DNA of 64,000 bases from Spirosoma rhododendri (lineage in GTDB: Bacteria > Bacteroidota > Bacteroidia > Cytophagales > Spirosomataceae), in NCBI RefSeq assembly GCF_012849055.1, contig NZ_CP051677.1:5099001-5163000 (forward strand), given 5' to 3'. Below the pieces are notes generated by a model that saw only the letters and a program-made list of their open reading frames with translations, did not search any database and was not told the origin of the DNA. Shown here piece after piece: positions 19,368-28,956 of the stretch. Numbering within the stretch: the first letter of the stretch is position 1; each line of letters starts with the position of its first letter. Made by a program: the position numbers and the translations under genes.

Positions 19368-19859
19368 ATGCCAACGCCATTCGATTATTCGCTCGATTAC
19401 CGAACCCTGGACCTGCGCGAGCAGCCCGACCTCTACCGGGTTGGTAAGGGCGAGCAGGGCGTTTTGCTGGTGCAGCCTTACAAATCCGAAATCGTCCCGT
19501 ACTGGCGCTTCAAGACCCCGGATATTGCCCGCGAGTCATCGGAAAAAATCTACCAGCTATTCCTCGACTACAAGGCGCAAGGTGATTTCGTCGGTATGGA
19601 CATGGCTCGTAAGTTTTTGCAAATGGGAGTTACCAGAGCAAGGCGGTATGCAAATCACAGAACGGGAAAAAAATACGATGGGCCCGTGCCCGACGATCAA
19701 AAAGGGCGGTCGGGCGCACACGGCCGCGATCAGCTACCCCGCGAAGAAGACCCCGTAAAAGCGGAATCGGCCCGGATTTTCTACGCCAAATACCTCGAAG
19801 CGCGCGAAGACCCCGACTACAAGCGGATGAAAAAAGACTGGCAGGCGCAGTACGGCTGA
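19368..19859 (+). CDS. DUF4385 domain protein
   Basis: A 163-residue cytosolic protein matching DUF4385 over its whole length: FDYSLDYRTLDLREQPDLYR, GEQGVLLVQPYKSEIVPYWR, MDMARKFLQMGVTRARRYAN and the C-terminal FYAKYLEAREDPDYKRMKKDW. Function is unknown. It precedes folD by 74 bases, but folD has its own promoter-like element in that gap. Confidence 0.82.
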   Translation: MPTPFDYSLDYRTLDLREQPDLYRVGKGEQGVLLVQPYKSEIVPYWRFKTPDIARESSEKIYQLFLDYKAQGDFVGMDMARKFLQMGVTRARRYANHRTGKKYDGPVPDDQKGRSGAHGRDQLPREEDPVKAESARIFYAKYLEAREDPDYKRMKKDWQAQYG

Positions 19860-19867
19860 TCTTTCCG

Positions 19868-19875
19868 TAATTTTG
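19868..19875 (+). promoter_or_regulatory. TAnnTTTG promoter element of folD
   Basis: TAATTTTG is an exact match to the Bacteroidota -7 element and lies 66 bases before the folD ATG, just past the stop of the DUF4385 gene. A -33 TTTG is not clear. Confidence 0.45.
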
Positions 19876-19933
19876 CCCCCGGTTTGAGGTCGCCCAACTT
19901 TGCACCTTGAACTGAAAACTTTAAACTGATTGT

Positions 19934-20812
19934 ATGCAGCTTCTTGACGGTAAGTTTCTTTCGGCACAGATCAAACAGGAAATAGCGGCTGAAGTCGCGC
20001 AGATACGCGAACAGGGTGGCAAGATTCCGCACCTCGTCGCGATCCTCGTCGGCACCAACGGCGCATCGGAAACGTACGTCGCGTCGAAGATGAAGAACTG
20101 CGAGGAAGTCGGCATGAAATCGACGCTGATCCGCTTCGAGCCGACCGTTACGGAGGCCGAGTTGCTTGCCGCCGTTCAGGAAGTCAACGACAACCCCGAC
20201 ATGGACGGGCTGATCGTGCAACTCCCTCTCCCCGGCCATATCAACCCCGACCGGATCATGGAAACCATCGCCCCCGCCAAAGATGTCGACGGCTTCCATC
20301 CGATCAACATCGGCCGGATGGCGAAGGGCCTCCCCGCCTACGTATCGGCAACGCCACAGGGCGTTCTCGAAATGCTGAAACGCTACAACATCGAAACAAG
20401 TGGCAAGCACTGCGTGGTGGTAGGCCGGAGTCAGATCGTGGGTTTGCCCATGTCGATTCTGATGCAACGCAACACCTACCCCGGCAACTGCACCGTTACG
20501 CTGACCCACTCGCGCACGACGAATCTGGCCGAGATCTGCCGCACCGCCGACATTCTGGTAGCGGCCCTCGGCAAGCCCGAATTCGTCACCGGCGACATGG
20601 TGAAGGAAGGAGCCGTCGTGATCGATGTGGGTCTGGAGCGCGTACCGGATGCCAGCAAGAAGAGCGGTTTTGCCCTGAAAGGCGATGTAAAGTTTGACGA
20701 GGTAGCCCCGAAGACCAGCTACATTACCCCCGTCCCCGGTGGCGTCGGCCTGATGACGATCTGCTCACTAATGCAGAATACGCTTAAAGCCGCAAGGGGG
20801 GAAGTGTATTGA
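19934..20812 (+). CDS. folD: bifunctional methylenetetrahydrofolate dehydrogenase/cyclohydrolase
   Basis: A 292-residue enzyme of one-carbon metabolism that interconverts 5,10-methylene- and 10-formyl-tetrahydrofolate using NADP. Motifs include [20 protein letters not shown] with the catalytic Lys, [21 protein letters not shown], the dinucleotide site [14 protein letters not shown], and [12 protein letters not shown] near the end. The usual PCTP before the dinucleotide domain reads SATP here. The last 13 codons and the stop are echoed at 22129-22171 beyond the WG-repeat gene; the folD stop itself has no good terminator, only 14 bases before the convergent WG gene stop. Confidence 0.95.
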   Translation: MQLLDGKFLSAQIKQEIAAEVAQIREQGGKIPHLVAILVGTNGASETYVASKMKNCEEVGMKSTLIRFEPTVTEAELLAAVQEVNDNPDMDGLIVQLPLPGHINPDRIMETIAPAKDVDGFHPINIGRMAKGLPAYVSATPQGVLEMLKRYNIETSGKHCVVVGRSQIVGLPMSILMQRNTYPGNCTVTLTHSRTTNLAEICRTADILVAALGKPEFVTGDMVKEGAVVIDVGLERVPDASKKSGFALKGDVKFDEVAPKTSYITPVPGGVGLMTICSLMQNTLKAARGEVY

Positions 20813-20826
20813 TTATTTGCGTAAAG

Positions 20827-22005
20827 TCATTTAATCAGGGCTATGCGATAGCGACAAACGCAAATAACAAAGAAGAGTATTCCGGTAAACAGTCCGCCGT
20901 AGCGGACCCAAGTCCAGAAAACATCCATCTGAATTCCGCTATCTATTACCCGCCCTTGTGAATTAATTTCGAACCATTTGTTACCCTGATATACTTTAGC
21001 TCGACCATCTTTAAAATAGGATGCTTTGTCAAACTGAATAGGTGTAATTAGCTTACCGGTTGTATCCACGTATCCCAACCGGGTGCCAGCTCTTACTAGC
21101 GCCCGATTTTCGCAATACGTGGATACGGCTGTGTACTGAAACGGAATTACTGTTTTTCCCGTGCGGTCAACCATCCCCCATTTTTCACTTCGTTTTACCC
21201 AGATACGAGCAAGGGCAGATGGTCGCGAATCCTCGTAGATGAGGGGCACCATCATTTTTCCGGACCGGCGATTCAGGAATCCATAACGCCCATATTTTCG
21301 AACACGAACCCAGTCTTTCCAGGCATAGGTTATCTCATCAGCTTCCTCAAAGACTAGGGGCCAGACGATGTGCCCAACCGAATCCGAGAACCCGTACCGC
21401 CGGTCTTTTCCACTGCCACTGACAAGGACCGTCAACCCATCTTCGCGGTAAGTCTGCCCTCTAGAGAGATGTTGTGGTATGTAATCTACAGCCCCGCCTG
21501 AGCCTATATAAAACTCACCCGCTCCTTCACGAAAGCATTTGACGTATGGCTGACAGACCCAGCTTTTTACATAGTTTCCTATTATATAAGCATGAGCAAG
21601 TTGACTAAAAGGTTTCACGAGCTGACCTTTTGTATTCAGGTACCCGAACTTGCCCTCAGTGCTTACGACAAGGGCTTCGCCGTTATGGTAGGGATTGGCG
21701 CGCACATATAGCATTGGCACGACTAACCTACCCTGTTGATTTACATACCCGTGCTTGCCATTCAATACCACCTCGGCCATACCATCATAGAATTTGTCAA
21801 TGTCATCAAATTGGCAGGCTACGATCAAACGCCCCACAGAATCCAGTAAGCCACAATGACGCTGCTGGTAAACCAGGTAATACGTGCCGAGTTGTTTACT
21901 ATAGGTATATGGCTTTAGAAAATCCGGTCTTGGCTTGGCAAGCACAGTAGAAAATAGCGTTGCCATAAGTAGTGTTAGTCTGATGATCAGTAAGAGTTTA
22001 GACAT
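20827..22005 (-). CDS. WG repeat-containing protein with C-terminal membrane segment
   Basis: A 392-residue protein with a signal peptide (hydrophobic residues about 4-20), about eight WG-type repeats of the form (G)YxxxxGxxVxP, such as HGYVNQQGRLVVP, FGYLNTKGQLVKP, WGMVDRTGKTVIP and LGYVDTTGKLITP, and a C-terminal membrane helix near GGLFTGILFFVICVC with a basic tail. WG repeats are presumed to be binding modules; the role is unknown. Base composition is clearly more AT-rich than in folD and susC. It is inserted between folD and what looks like the older 3' end and terminator of folD, so it is probably acquired. Confidence 0.85.
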   Translation of the reverse strand: MSKLLLIIRLTLLMATLFSTVLAKPRPDFLKPYTYSKQLGTYYLVYQQRHCGLLDSVGRLIVACQFDDIDKFYDGMAEVVLNGKHGYVNQQGRLVVPMLYVRANPYHNGEALVVSTEGKFGYLNTKGQLVKPFSQLAHAYIIGNYVKSWVCQPYVKCFREGAGEFYIGSGGAVDYIPQHLSRGQTYREDGLTVLVSGSGKDRRYGFSDSVGHIVWPLVFEEADEITYAWKDWVRVRKYGRYGFLNRRSGKMMVPLIYEDSRPSALARIWVKRSEKWGMVDRTGKTVIPFQYTAVSTYCENRALVRAGTRLGYVDTTGKLITPIQFDKASYFKDGRAKVYQGNKWFEINSQGRVIDSGIQMDVFWTWVRYGGLFTGILFFVICVCRYRIALIK

Positions 22006-22128
22006 AGCCCAATAGTAAGGAGAGGATAAACGCTGCCGATACTCGTTTTCCTACAAAAGCAGTATTCTAGGTACTGCTGTACGCCTATCCGTGCCACTAT
22101 CCTTGGTGAGTACCGGTGTTGTTAGCTG

Positions 22129-22171
22129 ATGCAGAATACGCTCAAAGCTGCGCGTAGTGAGGTGTATTGAT
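22129..22171 (+). pseudogene. relic of the folD 3' end
   Basis: These 43 bases align without gaps to the last 43 bases around the folD stop (20771-20813), with 35 identical. Read in the folD frame they encode [17 protein letters not shown] against [17 protein letters not shown], so of eight substitutions nearly all are silent. The copy therefore diverged under coding constraint, not as junk, before being cut off. Homology stops abruptly upstream, one codon before the Met. A strong terminator follows at 22195. Confidence 0.85.
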
Positions 22172-22194
22172 ACAAGACATGCATAAGATTGATC

Positions 22195-22230
22195 AGGGCG
22201 ATTCACGTGTGTGAATCGCCCTCTTTTTTT
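22195..22230 (+). terminator. intrinsic terminator after the folD relic
   Basis: A perfect 12-base stem (22195-22206 with 22211-22222, AGGGCGATTCAC/GTGAATCGCCCT), a GTGT loop, then C and seven T. It lies 24 bases past the relic stop, a normal distance, and is probably the original folD terminator. Confidence 0.85.
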
Positions 22231-22333
22231 GAACGTCGACACTGAAAATTTTACCTGCCCAGAGATAATCATTAACCTATTGATAATTAGATATCTATCG
22301 TACTATATCCTCGTGAAGCGGTAGTGATGCGCA

Positions 22334-22341
22334 TAACTTTG
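22334..22341 (+). promoter_or_regulatory. TAnnTTTG element upstream of susC, with a long leader
   Basis: TAACTTTG matches the Bacteroidota -7 element. It would give a leader of about 270 bases before the susC ATG at 22619, AT-rich in its first half and with a small hairpin AAAGAAA/TTTCTTT near 22411. Apart from the folD relic, its terminator and this element, the 613-base gap 22006-22618 shows nothing else I can support. Confidence 0.4.
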
Positions 22342-22618
22342 CCGCCTGCAATCCCCTTTTTTTGATCTGGCGAAAGTAGAATGCACATTAAAGAGACATT
22401 TATAAAAAATTAAAGAAAGCATTTTCTTTTTAATAAGTATATCTATAGAGTAAGTATAATTACGTACTCTACACTACTTAGAGAGCCGCTTCATTCCCTG
22501 TCCGCACCGCCCCTTCCGCTATTGCAAGTATTTCGAGCGTGTCCTGCTGGTACGCTCCCCAAACCCGGCAATTCGTTGCACAACCAAATACAACCTGTTT
22601 CACTTAATCTTTCTCTGA

Positions 22619-25600
22619 ATGACAAGTCAATTGTACAATTCAGTAGCTGGAAGACGGCGGTTACGCTGTGGTTCAGCCAACCCATTCGTTCTGGGCTTAT
22701 GGCTCACCGGCGGTACCCTCTCCGCCTTATCAGCAGCACCAGCCGCTGCCAGTCCCAACCGCCCGGACGCGCGCTTTACCAGTGCCCCCCGGCCCGGTAC
22801 CGTATACGCGCTTAGTCCGGCACAGCCTATCGCGCTGACCAACAAGCAGACTCCGCCCCCGATCACTATCAAAGGCCGGGTACTCGATGAGTTGGGCAAA
22901 CCCATTCCGGGGTCGACGGTATTACTGAAAGGTACGTCGAGTACGGGAACCGTGACCGATGCCAATGGTACGTATACGCTGACCGTACCCAATGGTACGG
23001 GTACGCTCATCGTATCGTCGATTGGGTTTTCGGCGCTGGAGGTACCCATCGATAACCGGTCGTCAATCGATATTACGCTCAAGACCGACGTCAAATCGCT
23101 CAATGAAGTGGTTGTGGTGGGGTACGGTACGCAACGCCGGGCGGAGGTAACGTCGGCGGTGGCGACAGTGAAATCAGAGGACTTCAACCAGGGCGGCACG
23201 CGTAGCGCCCTCGATCTGGTGCAGGGTAAAGTGGCGGGTCTGCAAATCACTCGGACGCAGGGCAATAACCCCAACGCCAGCCCGGCCGTGCAGTTGCGCG
23301 GGATCGTATCGGTAAACGGTAGTTTATCGCCACTGATCGTGATCGACGGCATTCCCGGCGGTAACCTGGACCTATTGCAGCAAGACGATATTGCGTCGTT
23401 CGACGTGCTGAAAGATGGTTCGGCGGCTGCCATCTATGGTACGCGAGGCAACGCCGGGGTTATTCTGATTACGACAAAGAAAGGCAAAGCAGGTCCGGCC
23501 CGGTTCGATTACTCGACGTACACGCAGCACGAATCGGTTGCCAAACGACCCCGCTTCCTGACGCCCGAGGAATGGCGGGCCTACCGCAATGACCCGACCA
23601 ATCAGAAAGCCGGGCAGATGCAGGACTTGGGTGCGTCGACGGACTTTTACGACCTACTACTGAACAAAGGCAACCTGAGTCAGTACCACAACCTGGCCCT
23701 GTCGGGTGGGGGCGAAAAAGGCAGCTACCGCGCGTCGATGTACTACAACGGTGCCGACCCCATCACGATTCAGAACTGGCGTCGGCAGTTTGGCGGTCGG
23801 CTGAGTTTCAATCAGCGCGGCCTGGGCGATATGCTCACTGCGCAGGTCAACCTGGCCACTAATTTCAGCCGGGCAAATCTGCTCGGCGGCAATGCCGGTG
23901 ACTTTGAGAACGCCCTCGGCCGCAACCCAACGCAGCCGGTATTTAATCCTAACGGGACGTACTTTGAAGAAGGCTCGACAACGAACCCCATTGGTCGGCT
24001 GAATCAGGAGAAAAACCTGCGCTCGCAGCAAACCACGTCGGCCGATGCCCGCTTCACGCTCGAACCCATCCCCGGCCTACGGGCGTCGGCCTTCGGAGCC
24101 ATCATTCGGGATACGTGGAACGACAACGAGTACCGCTCGACACAGTCCCGCTTCTCAGACATCGGTACGCTCAACGGAACCCCTGTCCGCAAGACTGGTT
24201 ACGCCCGCAAATACAACTACCTGTCGACCAGTTCGACCTTTGAATCGACGCTCGAATACAACCGGACCATCAATCAGGACCATAGCCTGAAAGCGCTGGC
24301 CGGGTACTCCTACCAGTACTTCGTCTTCGAAGAGTTTTCGGGGGCAAACAGCGGCTTCCTGAACGACATTTTTCAGGAAAACAACCTGGGTGCCGGTAAC
24401 TTCCTGCAACTGGGCAAGTCGTCGCTGGCCAGCAACAAGGAAGACAACACGCTGATCGCCTTTTTCGGGCGGCTCAACTACGCCTACAAAGACAAGTACA
24501 TCGCTCAGGCCATTCTGCGCCGGGAAGGTTCGTCGCGCTTTGGGGCCAACTACAAGTACGGTTATTTCCCGGCCGTATCGGCGGGCTGGACCATCAGTAA
24601 GGAGCCGTTTATGAGCAAACTGACGTTCATCAACGACTTGAAACTGCGGATCGGTTACGGCGTGACGGGGAATCAGGGCATCCCAAATTACCAGTCGGTG
24701 GTGCGACTCAGCACGGGTAACCAGTACCTCAACGACGACGGGGTATGGCGGCAAACCTACGGCCCCAGCAACAACCCCAACCCCAACCTGCGCTGGGAAC
24801 GCAAGCAGGAGGTTAACCTCGGCTTCGACTTCGCGCTCTTCAACGGTCGGCTGACGGGTGCGCTCGATCTGTACCAGCGTCGCACCTCCGACCTGCTGGG
24901 CAGCTTCAACACGCAGTTGCCGCCCTTCGTGCAGTCGACTCTGTTTACTAATGTCGGGGTGATTCAGAATAAAGGCGTCGAACTGACGCTGAGCGGTTCG
25001 GTACTGAAGAAGGAAAATTTCAGCTGGGGTATGGACGTAGCGGCCAGCACCCAATCGAACAAGCTGGTATCGTTCTCCGACGACGTCTTCAAAGTGACGT
25101 TCCTGACCTTCGGCGACATCGGCGGGTTCGGTGCGCTCGGACCAGCCATCCGCACCATCGAAGGCGGTCCGCTGGGCAGCTTCTACGGCAAGCGGTTCGC
25201 CGGGTTTACGCCCGAAGGTCGGTGGTTGTTCTACAAAGCCACTGGGGAAGCCGTCACGGCCGACAAGATCGTACCGAACGACGATTACGCCTACATCGGC
25301 AATGGCGTACCGAAGGTTTACGCGTCGTGGACGAACCGGTTTCAGTACAAAAATCTGGACCTGACGCTGTTTTTCCGGGGTAAGTTCGGCTACGATATTC
25401 TGAACCTGCAACAGGTGTTTTTTGGCAACAAAATCTACCTGCCCAACAACGTGTTGCAGGATGCCATTACGCGCAACAATCAGATCAACGACGCCCTACA
25501 ATTCTCGGATTACTACCTCGAACCGGGCGGGTTCGTGAAGCTCGACAACGTGACGCTGGGCTACAATTTCAAGTTCAACACGCCCCTGATCCGCAACCTG

Positions 25601-25756
25601 CGCGTCTACCTGACCGGTCGCAACCTACTGACCTTCACCAAATACCGGGGCCAGGATCCCGAAGTGGACGATACGGGTCTGGCACCGGGCATCGACGGCC
25701 GGGGCTTCTACCCCCGCACCCGCTCGTTTACCGCCGGTTTAAACTTTGGCTTCTAA
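22619..25756 (+). CDS. SusC/RagA family TonB-linked outer-membrane receptor
   Basis: A 1045-residue importer subunit. Order: signal region (residues about 22-44), carboxypeptidase-regulatory-like domain (about 82-160, IKGRVLDELGKPIPGSTVLLKG), the SusC connector LNEVVVVGYGTQRR, plug domain with APAVQLRG-type LRGIVSVNGSLSPLIVIDG and GSAAAIYGTRGNAGVILITTKKG, then the barrel ending in SFTAGLNFGF with a terminal Phe. With the SusD lipoprotein it imports oligosaccharides or similar ligands across the outer membrane using TonB. The N-terminus is longer and more basic than usual. The stop is 10 bases before the next ATG. Confidence 0.95.
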   Translation: MTSQLYNSVAGRRRLRCGSANPFVLGLWLTGGTLSALSAAPAAASPNRPDARFTSAPRPGTVYALSPAQPIALTNKQTPPPITIKGRVLDELGKPIPGSTVLLKGTSSTGTVTDANGTYTLTVPNGTGTLIVSSIGFSALEVPIDNRSSIDITLKTDVKSLNEVVVVGYGTQRRAEVTSAVATVKSEDFNQGGTRSALDLVQGKVAGLQITRTQGNNPNASPAVQLRGIVSVNGSLSPLIVIDGIPGGNLDLLQQDDIASFDVLKDGSAAAIYGTRGNAGVILITTKKGKAGPARFDYSTYTQHESVAKRPRFLTPEEWRAYRNDPTNQKAGQMQDLGASTDFYDLLLNKGNLSQYHNLALSGGGEKGSYRASMYYNGADPITIQNWRRQFGGRLSFNQRGLGDMLTAQVNLATNFSRANLLGGNAGDFENALGRNPTQPVFNPNGTYFEEGSTTNPIGRLNQEKNLRSQQTTSADARFTLEPIPGLRASAFGAIIRDTWNDNEYRSTQSRFSDIGTLNGTPVRKTGYARKYNYLSTSSTFESTLEYNRTINQDHSLKALAGYSYQYFVFEEFSGANSGFLNDIFQENNLGAGNFLQLGKSSLASNKEDNTLIAFFGRLNYAYKDKYIAQAILRREGSSRFGANYKYGYFPAVSAGWTISKEPFMSKLTFINDLKLRIGYGVTGNQGIPNYQSVVRLSTGNQYLNDDGVWRQTYGPSNNPNPNLRWERKQEVNLGFDFALFNGRLTGALDLYQRRTSDLLGSFNTQLPPFVQSTLFTNVGVIQNKGVELTLSGSVLKKENFSWGMDVAASTQSNKLVSFSDDVFKVTFLTFGDIGGFGALGPAIRTIEGGPLGSFYGKRFAGFTPEGRWLFYKATGEAVTADKIVPNDDYAYIGNGVPKVYASWTNRFQYKNLDLTLFFRGKFGYDILNLQQVFFGNKIYLPNNVLQDAITRNNQINDALQFSDYYLEPGGFVKLDNVTLGYNFKFNTPLIRNLRVYLTGRNLLTFTKYRGQDPEVDDTGLAPGIDGRGFYPRTRSFTAGLNFGF

Positions 25757-25766
25757 CTCAACACGC

Positions 25767-27392
25767 ATGAAACGAATACATATCAGTCTGGGACTGGCCG
25801 GGCTTCTGACGTTGTCGGGTCTGAACGGTTGCACCAATCTCGACGAAACCCTATACAGTCAGATCAACTCCAGCCAGTTTTACAACAACCGGCAGGAAAT
25901 ACTATCGGCGGTGCTACGCCCCTACACACACGCCAACGCCTGGGTCGCTCCCACGGGTCAGCAAGGCTATTGGCGGATGAACGAACTCTCGGCCGATCAG
26001 CTGGCGTGGCCCCAGAAAGGGCGGCACGGCTACGACGACGCGCAGTGGATTCGCCTGCACGGCCACAGCTGGGTGTTCACCGAAAACAACATCTGGAACT
26101 CCTGGTCGCTGCTGTTTACCGGCGTTGGCTTCTGCAACAGTGCGCTAGGCGATTTCAACCAGGTCGACTTTGCCCGTGCGGGCGTGAACGACACCGAAAA
26201 GGCCGCGTTTATCGCCGAGCTGAAGGTGTTCCGGGCGTTCCACTACATGAAACTGATGGATCTGTACGGCAATATTCCCATCGTCACGACGGTTGGTACG
26301 CCCCTGAGTCCGCCCACTGCCCCGCGTGCGGAGGTGTTTGCCTTCGTGGAAAAGGAATTGAAGGAAAACGTCGACCTGCTACCCAATCTAAGCAAACAGC
26401 AGATCGGCCGCATCACCAAAGCAGCCGGATACGCCATGCTGGCCGAACTGTACCTGAACGCCGAAGTGTGGCTCGGCACGGCCAAATGGGACGAGTGCAT
26501 TGCCGCCTGCGACAAGATTATCCGGGGTGAAACGGGTGGTCTGAACGGCGCACCGGCCCTCGATACCGACCTGATCTCGACGTTCAACAACACCAACGAC
26601 ATCTCGAAGGAAGCCCTGTTTCAACTGACCTACGACTACCAGGCCACACCCACGCGCTGCGGCTGGAACAGCGATTTCTACCACTTCGCACAGCGACTGA
26701 TCTACGACGGCGACGCCAACGGCAATAATGGTGTGGTTGTGATTCCGAGTGCGTACGATGCGTTCAGCGATACCGACCTGCGGAAATCGACCTGGATGCT
26801 TATCGGTCCGCAGTATCAGGCAGCGAACCCCAGTCAGCCGGTACTAGGCACCGAGGAGTACCGCGACAAGCCGCTGGTGTTTGTAAAGGAAATCCGTCGG
26901 GCGAGCGAAAACAAAACCAGTTCGACCATGATCGACGGGGAAGAAAACAGCGGTGCCCGGTTCAACAAATACCGCCCCGGTCGTCAGTCGGAGGCTAAGT
27001 ACTGGAGCAACGACTGGATGGTCTACCGACTGACGGAAATCTACTTCAACAAGGCCGAAGCGCTGATGCGGAAAAACGGCGGCACGGCCCCGGCCGAAGC
27101 CGTCGATCTGGTAAACAGTTGCCGGAAACGGGCTTTCAGCGAGGCTAACTTCGTAAAAGAAGCCTACACGCCAACGACGCTGACGCTGACTGAACTGCTG
27201 GCCGAGCGGGGCCGGGAGTTCATTTTTGAGGGTAAGCGACGCTCCGATATGATCCGGGCAGGCGCCTTTACCCGCGCGTCGTGGTGGGACCATCAGCCCA
27301 GCGACCCGAACAAGAATATCTTCCCGATTCCGCAGCGTCAGTTAGCCGCCAACCCGAATCTAAAGCAGAATCCGGGCTATCCAGCGCAGTAA
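25767..27392 (+). CDS. SusD/RagB family nutrient-binding outer-membrane lipoprotein
   Basis: The start at ATG 25767 is used because it gives a proper lipoprotein signal, MKRIHISLGLAGLLTLSGLNGC, with Cys22 as the lipidated residue; an upstream in-frame start would overlap susC. The 541-residue product shows the SusD helical repeat part (residues about 70-270: FIAELKVFRAFHYMKLMDLYGNIPIV and AGYAMLAELYLNAEVW) and the C-terminal RGREFIFEGKRRSDMIR motif. It caps the SusC barrel and holds the ligand at the cell surface. It is cotranscribed with susC. Confidence 0.95.
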   Translation: MKRIHISLGLAGLLTLSGLNGCTNLDETLYSQINSSQFYNNRQEILSAVLRPYTHANAWVAPTGQQGYWRMNELSADQLAWPQKGRHGYDDAQWIRLHGHSWVFTENNIWNSWSLLFTGVGFCNSALGDFNQVDFARAGVNDTEKAAFIAELKVFRAFHYMKLMDLYGNIPIVTTVGTPLSPPTAPRAEVFAFVEKELKENVDLLPNLSKQQIGRITKAAGYAMLAELYLNAEVWLGTAKWDECIAACDKIIRGETGGLNGAPALDTDLISTFNNTNDISKEALFQLTYDYQATPTRCGWNSDFYHFAQRLIYDGDANGNNGVVVIPSAYDAFSDTDLRKSTWMLIGPQYQAANPSQPVLGTEEYRDKPLVFVKEIRRASENKTSSTMIDGEENSGARFNKYRPGRQSEAKYWSNDWMVYRLTEIYFNKAEALMRKNGGTAPAEAVDLVNSCRKRAFSEANFVKEAYTPTTLTLTELLAERGREFIFEGKRRSDMIRAGAFTRASWWDHQPSDPNKNIFPIPQRQLAANPNLKQNPGYPAQ

Positions 27393-27414
27393 ATATAAGT
27401 TGAGCAGCAATCGT

Positions 27415-27446
27415 CAACAGCCGGACTCGTGTGGGTCCGGCTGTTG
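27415..27446 (+). terminator. hairpin after susD
   Basis: CAACAGCCGGACTCG and the near complement around GGTCCGGCTGTTG form a strong stem about 25 bases past the susD stop. There is no long T run, so termination is likely but not certain. Confidence 0.6.
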
Positions 27447-27520
27447 GCGTTTAAGCCGTATCGTTAAACGTAGTGTTGTTAGCGTCTTAAATGGGAGTTA
27501 GTGAGGGCCAGCAGACTTAC

Positions 27521-27583
27521 CCCCCAGCCCCCCTGAAGGGGGAGCCTCCCGCAAATGAACCTCTCCCCCTTCAGGGGGCTGTA
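27521..27583. repeat. CCCCCTGAAGGGGG-type hairpin repeat
   Basis: Two near-complementary arms, about 27526-27544 and 27561-27579, each itself contain the palindromic core CCCCTGAAGGGG. The same core builds the inverted repeat at 53510-53593, so this is a dispersed family. It lies in the gap between susD and the GH28 gene. Confidence 0.6.
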
Positions 27584-27685
27584 GCCGTTATGGTAATGCA
27601 GATACAGCCGTGAGTTTTAACCCGTAGTTCATCGGTCAAACCGCGTCTGTCTATACTTTGCCGTCCTGTTTTACCACCTCTCGCT

Positions 27686-28933
27686 GTGCTGACTTATTCC
27701 CTTGCTAATCGCCTTATTGCCAACGTCCGTTGGCTATTCATACTGGGCTTGCTTATTGAAACGGCTGCCTGTCATTCCGCCGGTCAAAGCGTCACGCCTA
27801 CGCCATCTGCGGGTGTGTTGGCGTTGATCGGCGACGGAATTACTAATCAGACAAAGCCGCTGCAACGGGCGATCGACTCCTGCGGGGCAGCGGGGGGTGG
27901 CACGTTAGTCATTCCGGCTGGTACGTACCTCATCAGCCCGATCACGCTCCGCAGTCAGGTGACGCTACAACTATCGGCCGGGGCAACGCTGCTCGCCAGC
28001 ACCAACGCAGCCGACTATAGCGGTAAACTGAGCAACCTCATCAACGGCGACTCGCTGACGAACGCATCCCTAACCGGGCAGGGCACTATCGACGGGAACG
28101 GTGCAATCTGGTGGCAGCGCTATCTGGATAGCGGCAAGACACTGAACCGTCCGCGACTGATCTACATCACCCGCTCAAGCAACCTGACCGTCGATAGTCT
28201 GACGCTGACCAATTCGCCGTCGTTTCACCTCGTACCGTATCAGTGCCAGAACGTTACTATTAAAAACCTGACGATCACCGCCCCCGCTACCTCGCCGAAC
28301 ACCGATGGCATCGACCCCGCCAACTGTACCCACGTCGTGATTCAGAACTGCACCATCGACACGGGCGACGATAATATCGCGATCAAAGGTGGGCGTGTCA
28401 GCGGGCAGATCGCGCAGCCCTGCCGGGATATTCAGATTAGTAACTGCCGCTTTTTACACGGACACGGCCTGTCGGTGGGCAGCGAAGCGTCGAGCGGGGT
28501 AGCCGATGTGGCGGTGAGCAATTGCACGTTTACCGGTACGACCAACGGGATTCGAATCAAATCGCAAACAGGGCTGGGTGGATCCGTGCAGAACCTGGCT
28601 TACAGTCAGATCACGATGACCGACGTTACCAATCCGTTGATTATCGATCTGGCTTACGCGCTGAACGCCAATAACAGCTACCCGACCGACGTACCCGCCG
28701 TTGGCAACATCACGATCAGTCAGCTGACCGCGACCGGGGCGAAAAGCGCGGGTAATATGGTGGGACTCACCAACAGTCTGATTCAAAACCTGACGCTCTC
28801 GGCGGTTCAGATCAGCGCGCAGACGGGCTTGGTTTTGCAAAACGCCCGAAACGTCACGATGACCAACTGGCGTGTTCAGGCAGCAAGCGGGCAGTCACTC
28901 ATCACACAAAATGTTACCGGCACGGGGTTCTGA
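27686..28933 (+). CDS. glycoside hydrolase family 28 (polygalacturonase-like)
   Basis: A 415-residue exported parallel beta-helix enzyme, starting at GTG 27686. A hydrophobic segment WLFILGLLIETAAC suggests export, perhaps as a lipoprotein through the Cys. All four GH28 catalytic regions are present in order: NTDGID, TGDDNIAIK, GHGLSVGSE and IRIKSQTG, with the catalytic Asp residues, His and the Arg-Lys pair. Members cleave galacturonans or rhamnogalacturonans of pectin. It follows the SusC/SusD pair by 293 bases on the same strand, which suggests a small pectin-uptake locus, though a hairpin and a repeat separate them. Confidence 0.9.
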   Translation: MLTYSLANRLIANVRWLFILGLLIETAACHSAGQSVTPTPSAGVLALIGDGITNQTKPLQRAIDSCGAAGGGTLVIPAGTYLISPITLRSQVTLQLSAGATLLASTNAADYSGKLSNLINGDSLTNASLTGQGTIDGNGAIWWQRYLDSGKTLNRPRLIYITRSSNLTVDSLTLTNSPSFHLVPYQCQNVTIKNLTITAPATSPNTDGIDPANCTHVVIQNCTIDTGDDNIAIKGGRVSGQIAQPCRDIQISNCRFLHGHGLSVGSEASSGVADVAVSNCTFTGTTNGIRIKSQTGLGGSVQNLAYSQITMTDVTNPLIIDLAYALNANNSYPTDVPAVGNITISQLTATGAKSAGNMVGLTNSLIQNLTLSAVQISAQTGLVLQNARNVTMTNWRVQAASGQSLITQNVTGTGF

Positions 28934-28956
28934 TAATTGAGAATCCAGCCTGATTA

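Noticed and set aside
24155..25411. A 418-codon open frame on the strand opposite the SusC gene.
   Set aside because: It mirrors the codon structure of a clearly real GC-rich gene, shows no family motif and has Arg/Val-rich composition typical of antisense shadows. The same holds for 60514-61902 opposite pckA and 29593-30441 opposite the DUF2723 gene.
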